Source of the DNA: an uncultured Oribacterium sp.
Lineage (GTDB): Bacteria; Bacillota; Clostridia; Lachnospirales; Lachnospiraceae
DNA length: 35,376 nucleotides
Assembly: GCA_946413525.1 (NCBI GenBank)
Contig: CAMKKZ010000039.1
Coordinates: forward strand, 1-35,376
Direction: 5' to 3'
The notes under the pieces are model-generated. The model was not told the DNA's origin. It saw only the letters and a list, made by a program, of their open reading frames with translations, and searched no databases. Below, piece after piece: positions 21,777-33,700 of this stretch; positions within the stretch are counted from its first letter, which is position 1, and each line of letters starts with the position of its first letter. The position numbers and the translations under genes were made by a program.

Positions 21777-24700
21777 ATGAAGAGAAGAATGATGCATCGG
21801 GCGGCAGCGGTTGTTTTAGCTGCTATTATGACCTTCACGCATGTCCCGCTGCAGGATATTCCGTCATTTGAGGATGGCGGTGTGCTTGCGGAGGAAGTGT
21901 TTGATTCGCAAAATGAGGATATTTATATCGCTTCGGAGGATGTGGCCGGCATATATCTGACGGAGAATGAGAGTGCGGCTGATTTGCAGGAGGAGCTTTC
22001 GGACGGAGATACGGAAGATGCCAGGGAGGATGAAGCGGAGGATGCGGGAGATCTGTCCGACGAGGAGCTTTCCAATGGCATGGACGAAGCTGTGTCCAAT
22101 GAGGAGGCTTCCGAAGGCATGGACGAAGCTGAGTCCGGTGAGGAAGCTTCCGATGGCATGGACGAGGCTGAGTCCGGTGAGGAAGCTTCCGATGGCATGG
22201 ACGAAGCTGAGTCCGGTGAGGAGGCTTCCGAAGGCATGGACGAGGCTGAGTCCGGTGAGGAGGCTTCCGAAGGCACGGACGAGGCTGAGTCCGGTGAGGA
22301 GGCTTCCGATGGCATAGACGAGGATGAGTCCGGAGAGGAGACTTCCGGCGGTACTAATGAAGACGTCTCTGGGGAAGGGATATCTGACAGTTCCGATGAG
22401 GGGAGATTTGACGGGGGAGAATCCGGGGCTTCTGATGCGGAGTCAGCAGATGGGGTTGATGAGTCGTCGAGTGCCGGCGCATCCAGTGAGGAGGAACTTT
22501 ACGAAGAAGCTTCTGACGAAGATGCTTCCGGTCGGGAGACACTGGAAGGGGCAGAAACAGCGTCTGGGTCCGGGAATCCGGCATCCGCGGAGCTTTCCGA
22601 TTACGCGAAAGCCAGTGAGGACAACAATGATGGAGACAATGACGCGGATCAAAATAGAGAAGATGGTTCATCTTCTATGGAAGATACCACGGCTACGGAA
22701 GTGGATGATGGCGGGGCGGATGACAGCACGCCGGATGATGTGATAAAAGATACGGATTCTGACGATGGCAAGGAAGATGAAATAACGAATGTCGCAGCCT
22801 CTGACGGAGAGGATGAGGCGGGAAATGCCGCAAATTCTGATGATGAGGATGAGGCGGGAAATGCCGCAAATTCTGATGATGAGGATGAAGAGGGAAATGC
22901 CGTAATTTCTGACGCCGCGGATGAGGAGGCCGGGATGGCTGACGGCACCGCTTCAAAAGGCGGCGAAAAGACCGGAGAAGGGAATCAGGATCTTGCCGAT
23001 AACGAAGAAGGTATTGGCGCGGACGGTCAGGACAGTGCTTCCGAAGGAGATGGAAGCGGGACGGCAGCAGGCGAGGAGGATTTCGGAGACGCGCTTGTTC
23101 TTTCATCGGAAATGGTGAAGGAGGTAATGGGGGCGATGGATGCTTCCAATCCGGCCCTTTCGGAGGAAGAGATTCTTCTCATGGAAGAGGGGGACGAGGA
23201 GGAAGCCGGGCTCATGGAGGATCCGGGCTGCAGCTATTTCCTCGACAAAGAGTCCAATACCTTCTACATGAGCCTCCTGAGAGATTATGAAGAGGATATC
23301 GTGGTTTTTGACGAGCTGCCGGAGGAAGGGGTCGAGCGTCTGAAGTTTGTTCTGGATCTGAACGGCTATACATTGCGCCCCCAGGGCAAGAAGAACCACA
23401 CCGGCATTACCGTTTTCGGCGAGCTTACGATTCGGGACGATTCCGCGGAGGGCACCGGCAAGGTGGATGGCAGTGAGCTTTCCAATGTCCGGGGCATAGA
23501 GGTGGCCGAAAGGGGCGTGCTGCGCCTTGAAAGCGGTACGATCTGCAATTTCCATTCCCGCGGCAACGGCGCCGGTATCAGCGTCAACAAGGGCGGGAAG
23601 CTCTATATGGCCGGCGGAAGCGTGACGGGAAATGTTTCCGAGGAGAATGGCGGCGGCATCTTTGCTTACGCTGCCCATGACGTCGTCTTCGAGGGAGGGG
23701 AAAACGTCATGAACCTTGTGGCCGGGAACAGCGCGAAGAACGGCGGCGGGCTGGCTTTCGCCACGACGGGGGAGAAGCCACAGGATGGGACCGATGCGGA
23801 TAGCACGGGTGATACGGGTGAAAAAGATAACACCTGGGAACTGGACTATGTCACCCTGTACGGCAACAGGGCCGGCACAAATGGCGGCGGCCTGTACTTT
23901 GATGAAGAAATTGATGTGGAATTTGGGTCTGATACCCTCTTTTCAGGGAACAGCGCGGGGCAGAACGGCGGCGTCGCTTATTTCCGTCTGGCGTCCTCCC
24001 TTCTGGCGGAGAAAACAAGGATTGCGGGCAATACGGCAGAGCAGGGTTCCGGCGGCGCCATCCATATGGCGGCGAAGGCTTCCTCCATCGTGATGAATGA
24101 TTCCGTCATCGGCGTGGCCGTGACGGAGGAAGAGGACGCAGAGGACGGTAATGCGGGGGAGGATCCCCATGAAGCCATGGATCCCCTGACGGACACGGTG
24201 GAATATGGCGCGGACAAGGATGCCGTGCTTCCGGACCCCTGGGACCGGGCCGCCTTGCTTTCAGAAGCGGAGAACGCGGCACGGCGGGGGAACCTTTCTG
24301 AGAATTCCTATGGCGGCGCGATTTATTTGAATGAGAAGAGCCATCTGGAGCTTAATCGTTGCGACCTTTCCAGAAACATGGCTTATACAAACGGCGGCGG
24401 CTTTTATCTGGCCGGCTCCAACAATAATTTCAGCGATTTCAAGGCAACGAAATGCCGTTTTGAAAGGAACGTGCTGGACGGCTATGTTTCCGGGAACAGG
24501 CTGGGAGCTACCGGTTATATCGGCCAGTACTCCACGGTCAACGTTACGGACTCTCTTTTCAGGAAGAACCGCGGCGCGAGCCATGGCTCCGGTCTTTATG
24601 TCAACAGCAATAACGGCGGTGTCAACATTATAAGGACAGACTTTGTCAAAAACCACTATGAGGCCGCGTACGCTCCGAACGGAGGAAGCGGGGCGGGCCT

Positions 24701-27700
24701 TTATTTTGAGGATTCAAGCCGGGGGGAAATGCTCCTGAAGGATTGCCAGTTCCTCTATAACCGGGCGGATACGGATAATTGCGGTTCCGGCGGTATAAGG
24801 GCGGGTTCGACGAAGAAGCAGGTAATTCGCTGTACCTTCCGGGGGAACCGTACCCTGGGCGGGTCCGGCGGCGCCAGCTTCGGCGGCGAGACGGAGATCG
24901 TGGACTGCCTTTTCGAGAATAATGAAGCATGGCGGTTTGCCGCGGGCTACAATTGCAGCGGCGGCGGCATGACCTCATCCGGTTCGAAGCTGACCATCAA
25001 GGGGAATACGGTTTTTCAGAATAATTACTGTAATTATCAGGGCGGCGGCTTTCGTTCCTCAAATTCAGAGGTTCATCTCGAGGCCGGGGTCAGGATCCTG
25101 AACAACCAAAGCGGGCAGTCCGGCGGCGGCTTCCTTTCCGATGACAACACATACACCTATATTCATGACGGCGTGGAGGTCAGCGGAAACACCGCGGGCG
25201 GAAATGGCGGAGGCTTCTATACCGGCCACCTTGTCATGGACGGCGGTCTGGTAGGGAATAATTACTGCTCATCAGAAGGTGGCGGGATATTTGTCGGGAA
25301 AGAGGTCCATATCAGCGGTGGTGAGGTCAGCAATAACAACGGAAATATCGGCGGCGGTCTGAAATTCAATATGGGCAGTAGCGGCGAGATTACAGGCGGC
25401 AGGATCGTGAACAACCTGGCAAGGTCCAATGGCGGCGGCATCTGGTGCTTTTCCGGAACGAAGAACAAGCTCCTTCGGATCGAGGGGGAAGCGGAGATCA
25501 GCGGCAATACGGCCAATGGTTCGGGAGGCGGTCTGTTTATTGAAAAGAATCCGCATTGCGTGATTGACGGGAATGCCAGAATAACGGGAAATACTGCCAA
25601 GGGAGATGGAGGAGGCATATATTCGTCCAGTCAGGGCGGCGATGTGACCAGCGAGGCATCGAATCCTCCTCTGGTCTACCCATGGGCACTCCATATAAAG
25701 GGAGCCCAGGTTTATGAAAACCACAGCAATGGGAATGGCAATGATTTTTACAGCGTCATTTATTTCTCATGGGCCTGGTCGAAGACGGATTTCCTCCGCA
25801 AGAAATACCGCGTCGAGAGGGCGGATGGAGGCCTTTGGTATGACGAGGTACTGAAGAATGTTGTGGAAGAAGGCTTTGACAACCTGGAGGAGAATGCCTA
25901 TTACGAGGATCCGGATAATCCGGAAGGCGACCAGCAGCTCATTGCTCAGAAGAAGGACGGAAAAACGGTAAGACATTACTACACCTTCCTTCGGGATATA
26001 GACAAACGGGCAAAAGTATTGGAGACGGGGGCGGAGTATGCCACCGTGCAGTCCGCCGTGGACGCGGCGGAGAACGGGCAGACGGTCGTCCTGATTGCTA
26101 ACAGCATTGAAAATGTCATTATAAGGAAGAGGGACGGGGAAGACGAAGGCAGGAAGCTGACGCTGGATCTGGCCGGTTTCGCTTTGCGCGCCCTGAAATC
26201 CGGATCGGTCATTACTGTGGCGGAGGATATGGATTTTACGCTGAAGGACAGCAGCGAGGGGCAGAGCGGCACGGTGGCGGACGGCACGGGCAGCAAGTCG
26301 GACTACTATTATAAGTTCACCAACAATTATGCCACTTACACCTATGGCGGCGGAGTCTATGTCCGAAGTGGCGCGAAATTCACGCTGGAGAGCGGGACGA
26401 TCACCAATAATAATGCCACGTATGGGGGCGGCGTCTTTCTCCAGGACGAGGCGGAGATGCTGATGACCGGGGGATCTGTCAGCGCGAATAAAAGTCAGGG
26501 CGTTTATGTTTATCATGGCGACAATATCGCGGGTGATCCCGTAAAGGATACAAGAGACTATTGTGAAAACGCGCCAAACAGCCAGGATGGCTGGCGCCAC
26601 ATGCTGGGCGCGGTTTTTACCATGCAGGGTGGTGAGATCAGAGGCAATAGCGGCTGGGGCGTCGTCAGTCAGGGCGCGTCCACCCTGGTTACAATTGAAG
26701 GAAATGTTAGAATTACGGGAAATATCGGCGGCATTTCTGCCAATAGAGGGAACGGCGGCACAGCTTATCGGAACCGTGACGGGGAGTTTGAGGCACAGAA
26801 GAACCTGGTGATCCGGGGCGGTGAGATTTCCGAAAACAAATCATCCACGAATGGTGTCGGCCTGTATCTGGGAAGCGTGGTGGCCGAGCTTTCGGACTGC
26901 AGTATTATTAATAACACATCAAATAATAACAGCGGCTATGCCGGCGGCGGGATGTATATCGATGGGAACAACGCGAGGGTCACCCTTCTTCAGAACGTCC
27001 TCATTACCGGGAATGTGAGCGGTAATGGCGGCGGCATCGCGGTGAACGGAAAGGATGCGGTTCTCGATATCCGGGGCGCAGCAATTTACGGAAATACCAT
27101 TGTATCCGGCTACAAGATGCGGGGATCCGACATCTATCTTTACAAGACGGCAAGGAAGGTCTCCCTGCTGGATGCCTTTGAGATGTCTATTCCGGAGGGA
27201 ATGGAGAAATATAACTGCTGGCTCAACGAGGTGACGGGGGAGAAATACGCCTCCGTATCCGGTCTTAATCTTGAGGAGATGACAAAGGACGCGGGCCTTT
27301 GCCTGATCGCGGAGCGGGATCCGGCCATGCAGCATTCCGCGAGGATCGGGGATCTGAATGATGGAGAGAATCCGCCGGTCTACTATCCGACGCTGCAGGC
27401 GGCGGTGAATGCCGCGCTCAAGTCGGAGAAACCGGAGACCATTTACCTTGTCCGCGACCTTAAGGAGAGCATCCAGGTGACGGGCAACCAGGATCTCACC
27501 ATTGACCTGAACGGCTATAATCTGACTTGCGAGAGGGATCAGGCCATTTATGTGTCAAAGCTCGCCGGAAACCGCGTCCTTTCGGAGGGCGGGGATCCGG
27601 AATTCGTGCTGGGCACCCTTACCCTGCGGAGCACGGTAACGGAGCCGGATGCCAGGCCGAAGAAGCCGGATACCGGAGATGAGCCGGATGCTGCAGAGAA

Positions 27701-30700
27701 TGAGGACGAAGAAGAGGTAAACAGCGGATGCATACTGGGCGCGGGATCGGACCCGGGCAGCGAGAGCATGAGGGCGGTGACCATTAACGGCGGCGCCGTG
27801 GTTCTTGATGAGGGTCTTACCATCAAGGATTTCTATTCGGCCTCGGCAGGCGGTGCCATCTATGTCTATCCTGTCAATACCATGGGGTATAATGGGGAAC
27901 TTACGATGAAAGCTGGCAGCAGGATCACCGACTGCTATTCCAACAGCTCGGGCGGCGCTATCTATGCCTCATTGGATAATAGCATGCTCGCGGGTTCCAG
28001 AGTGCGGATCCTGGGCGGCGAGATTGACCACTGCTATTCCAGGGGCAGCGGCGGAGCTGTGCATGTGAACTTTAACAGGACCCCGGCCAGCTATAAGACG
28101 GCCAGGGACGCGGATGGAAATTATAATCTGTCGGAGCTTACGGACAGCGATGTCAACCTGCTGGAAATTACCGGAGGGAGCGTGCTGCAGGACAATCACT
28201 GCTATAACTATGGCGGTGCCGTCTATGCGGAGGCTTTGAACAGCAAAGAAAATACCATGAGCCGGCACTATGATGAAATTATCCTGAACGATATGCAGAT
28301 TCATGATAATTGGACCGAAACTTACAATGGTGGCGGTGTGGCCATTTATTACGGATTCCCTGTAATCGGAAAGCAGGATGTTCCGAAGGAACGCACTGTC
28401 ATTAGCGGGAACAAGGCGGCTCAGAGCGTGGGCGGGCTTGTGCTTGATGGAAACAATAACGCCGGGAGGTATTCAAAAGACAGGGTGTTCCTTACGAATG
28501 TCACCATTTCCGGCAATGAAGCCAAACGTAGTTACGGAGGGCTTTACATCAACTGTCCGGCGGAAATCGCGGGCTGCCTGATTGAGAACAACAAGGCGGG
28601 CATGGTTGACGGCAGCGCGGGCGGTGTCTATCTTTACACCGGCAGCAGCCTGGACGAGGACCGGCGCACGGTCATGCGGGATACGGTTATCCGGGGCAAC
28701 AGCGCAAGGTACACCGGAGGTATGAGGCTCGGCTACCTTGCCAACGGGAGCCTCTTTGAAAATGTCGAGGTCTCAGGGAATAAATCGATAGAATGGGGCG
28801 GCGGCATTGGATTTGAAAGCCATATGGAGGGTTATCTCAAAGGCACACTCATAAGCTTCAAAAACTGCCGCATTCTGAACAATTATTGCGGAGATGGCGG
28901 CGTCGGTATGTATATGAGCTGGTGGAACGCGGACGTTGAAGTCAGGGATTGCGAGATCGCGGGTAATAAATCGAGCAAACAGTCTAATACGGGCGGTATT
29001 TACGCAGCATACAGCAACAAGCCGAAATATGAGCTCCAAAGCGACGGCAGCCTGCTCAATCAGTACGGCACACTGATCCTGAGCGGTGCGACGGACATCC
29101 ACGACAACCCAGGAAGGGGCGTCAATTGCAGCAACATTCTCATCATGAAGGATGAGACGAAGATCAGAAACAATGTCTGCACTGAAAAGGGAGCCGGCAT
29201 ATACAAGACAGGCGCCTGGGCGGAACTCCTGGGCGGCTCCATAGAGGGGAACGAGAGCGTCGGGACCGCGGTTGGAGGCGGCCTCTATCTGAATTATGAT
29301 AGCAATGCCGCCAATGTCCAGGCGGTGCGGATCAAGAACGTGGTGGACGGGACGAGGATCATCGGCAACAAGGCATACAACGGTGGCGGCATATTTATTG
29401 GGAATCACGCCAATCTGCTCATGAAGAGCGGCCATATCCGGGATAATGAGGCGTCCAACTTTGGAGGCGGCGTTTACCTGGACAGCGGTGCCTGCCAGCA
29501 AAGCTACGTGACGGCAGAGAACCCGGGCACCCTTTTCGACATGCAGGGCGGCCAGCTTTATGATAATAATGCCGCCTATGGCAAGGATGCTTACGGGGTT
29601 TATAATTCCACTTACAGGAATTCGGAGCTTCGGCTCGTCAGGGCCTCCGACATGTTCCTGGACGCGCAGGCCGATTCGGTGCAGCGCCGGGGCATCGCCT
29701 GGATCGAGGAGCGTACCGACAGGACCTATGAGGACGAGATCAAGGGCATCCTGGTCTACACGCTGCCGCTGACTCTGAATTTCCAGACGGTGAAGCCGGC
29801 AGCGGCGGTGAAGAAGGCCGATGGAGACGGATACATTATCTACAATTCCGTGCAGGAGGCTATCAGCGCCATCCTGGAAGGCGTCCATGGTACTTTCGGG
29901 AACGGTGAGAAGCCGGAGATCGTCCTGGTGGACGATGTTTCGGAAAATGTCAAGATTCCGGGGGCAGCCGACGTAGTCCTTAACCTGAATGGCTATACCC
30001 TCCGGGGCAACGGCAGCTCCGCCATCCATTGCTATGGCATTGTGAAGATTGTTGATGAGAAGAAGGCGGGGAACGGAAGCATTGGCGGAAGCTCCATGTC
30101 CTTTGAGGGACGGGCGGACAGCACCGGCACCATTACCGGCACCTCCGGCCAGGCCGGCGGCGGCATCTTCGTGGAGAGCGGCGGAAGCGCCACCCTTTCC
30201 TCCGGCCAGATCAAGGACTGCCGGGCCGGCGCGCAGGTGAATTCCTATACCTACGGCGGGTCGGCCGTCTGCGTGGACTCCGGCACCTTCACTCTGGAAG
30301 GGGAGGGGGCGATCCGCGGGAATACGGTCCACTATTACGGCGCGGCCGTACTGGTCCGGAACACCTCCGGCAGGTTTGTCATGAACGGGGGCGTGATTGA
30401 GGAGAACACATCGACTGCCGGGAACGGCATTATCTGCAATAACGGGGGGAAGGTCCTCATTACCGGCGGAAAGATCCGGAATAACTATACCGGCAGCGTT
30501 GGAACCATAATGAACACAGGCTCCGGTTCCCTCAACATCGGGGGCAGCGCGGAAAGTCCGGTCGAGATTACCGGGAACACTGTCGTAAACAAGGGCGGAG
30601 CGATTTACCTTGGTAATGGTACGGCTTATTTAAGCAATGTCCTGATGCAGGGGAACACGGTGACCTGCGCAAGGCAGAACAGCGCCAGCGGCATAAACGG

Positions 30701-33700
30701 CACCGGAGGCGCCATCTATGTGGCGGGCGGAAAGCTCTATATCAACGAAGGCACCGAGATCCTTAAGAACAAGGCGTCCAGGGGTGGCGGCCTCTACCAG
30801 AACGGAGGCACCATTTATATGATGGGCGGCCTCATCAGCGACAATACGGCGGAGCTGGGCGGCGGCATTGCCGAGTACCCGCTGGCCAATATGACGCTGA
30901 TTATTTCCAAGGGGAAGGTGGCCGGCAACCATACCACGCTTTACGGCAGCGGGAACGACATTTATTCCTGGTACGAGGGGAAGGATGGGAAGTTTGACAA
31001 TCCGGCCCTTGTGAAGGAGAAGCCGAATCTTACCGTCATCCCGGCAGCGCAGATGGGTGACGAGGCGTACAATGCATGGAAGGATGATAACTATAAGGGC
31101 AGCAAAAGGACGGCCCTTAACATAGCGAGCCCCCTGGATCCTGATTCGGGAGGGCAGTTCGTCACGGGCAGCGTGCCGGATTCTTCGAACCTGCAGCTTA
31201 CGGCGGCTTATTATGACACGAAGGTGGAAACGCAGTTTGATACGGATGTCTATATCCAGAATTTCCGCCTGGAGCCTAAGCCCGGCGAGCAGGGAACCGG
31301 CATCGTCGATGGCACGGTCAAGAAGGAAAATGCGGAATTCATCGCGTCCGAGGTGAAGGCCAGGGACAAGGATGGCGCGGTGCTTGTTTCCGAGGGCGAG
31401 CATGCCGGAATGTATCTTTATAATGGTGAATATTACGAGCCCGATCAGCTTGTGGAATGGACAGCCGGCTATGACGGCAAGAACGAAAACCTCCTGGTCA
31501 GGAGCTTCGATACGATCACTTACTCCTTCCTTTTGACCATCAATGCCCAGAAGGGGGCGGAGAGCGGCGTATCGAGGGTGGTGCGTCCTTGGGTGGAAAT
31601 CATGCTGCCGTGTGACACGACGGAAGCGGAATTCAACACCGACAGTGTGAAGGAAACCTTCAAGAACGCCCCGTCCTTCAGCATTAGGCAGGAGAACGGC
31701 AGGACCGTGCAGGTCATGTCCGGTTATTGGGAACAGGAAATGCAGGACGCGGAGCAGGTCAACAAGTCTTTCTCCATCAGCGTCTATGCCATGAAGAACG
31801 GGGATACCCTGAAGCCCCATTTCCGGGCCTGGATCGAGGGGAACGAGGCCAATGTGACCAAGGTCCAGCCGGTGAATGTGCCGGGAAACCAGGATAATCC
31901 GGAGGGCGCGCAGCAGGGCGCGGATCCCACCACTGCCGTCCTTAGCGAGGAGCAGGAAGGGGAAGCTTCCGGAACGGATGGACAGGGAAGCCGGGAAACG
32001 GAAGAGGAAGCTCTTCTTCAGGGGGATGAAACGGATCCTCCCGCGCAGAACGGTGAAACGAATCCTCCAGCGCAGAACGGCAGCGAAGGGGGGAATCAGA
32101 ACCAGGGCGGGACGGACGACACGGATCCTCAGAATGAGGTGGCGCCGGTTCTGGAATTCGACTCTCCGACCATTACCATCTCGGCCGCCCCGAAATACAA
32201 TGCCGCCATTGATTACAACAGCCATCTGGCGTATGACAGCTACTTTGACCTTGAAAACGGGGTCGAAGCCACGGCGGAGGATTACAGGAAGGCGAAGGCT
32301 GAAGGGAATGGAAACATTATCCACGGCATGATGGTGGGTTATGGCCTCATGGTCAGCCTGTATAATGAGATTGATGATTATACGGACGGACTGAAGGGAA
32401 TCGAGCTTCCGGACAAGAGCCTGGAATTCGACGTTTCCTTCAAGGGAAAGCTGTTCTACAACGGCGATCCCCTCTTCCCGGAGGGCACAGATGCCGCCCG
32501 GAAGGTGGAAGGCAAACCCATTATCTGGGCGTACAAAGAGAATGTGAACACGGAATGGGGCAAGCCGCTGAACGAGGTCAGCCTCTACTCCAGGACGATG
32601 GACTGGAATGACGAGGACGACATAGACAAGGACACGCGCTATGCCTATGACGCGGCGCCCTTTAACAGCGGCGGCGACGAAAGGTCCTGCTACAGCGGCG
32701 GCACATGGCTGATGACGGATGCCCGGTCAGGGCAGTCCGGAAGCGGCGACGGTCAGGACTCAAAGGAAACGACGATACATGTCAAAGTCTCCAATTATGA
32801 CTTGAATGGCAACACCCTTCCGAACAGGACATCGGATAATGTTGAGGATGAGCGCTTTAAGACCAAGCAGGTCAAGCCGTTTACGGCGGGTTATGTCCAG
32901 TTGATCTTCCCTTATGACGAGGATGTGATCAAAGAGGCCTACAGGGAGTATTACGGCGAATACATTGGCGGTTACGTTTCCGTCGCCATGCACGCAGCCG
33001 TTTCAAAGATGGATGCCCGGGGCAGGAGCGGACGGCAGGCCATTTCTGTGACGGACGTGAAGACGGCCGGCCTTGATATGCTGAACACATATTATGAAAA
33101 GGAAGACCCGAAGAGCCTTCTTGAAGGCACCGAGGAGGATCCCGCGATCGCTTCCTGCGAGATGCGTTATGGCGACAATTACTGCTTCAACGATTTTGCG
33201 CGCTATATCTCTGAGGGAGAGGATGGCAATGGGGACAGCATCAGCAAGACCACTTATTTCGAGAATGCTTCCATAGGAACCCTGACGGGGAGCGAGGGCA
33301 AGGGCTCCACGCCGATCGGCTCCGTGGTCTATATGGGCGGAACGCTGACCTACAATAGCGCCAGGATCATGACGGATGATATTACCAGGCCAAAGTATTA
33401 CATTGACAGCAAGGATTACAATACCAATACGGACAACCGGCTGGAATACAACTACATGACGGCGATGAATTTCCTGCAGAAGTTTGACGCGGAGGTCTTC
33501 CATCCGGCCTATATGGATGCCTACATTGACAAGGAATTCAACCCCTATTCCACGAACGGGACGAATATCTCCCAGACAAATACGATCTCGAACGGCTATA
33601 CGAAGATGAACAAGCAGGGGACGAAGGTGAATGCCTTCCAGATCAGGACGTCGGAGACCAGGGCCGATTGGGATACGGTGCAGAACAACAAGCCTCTTAA

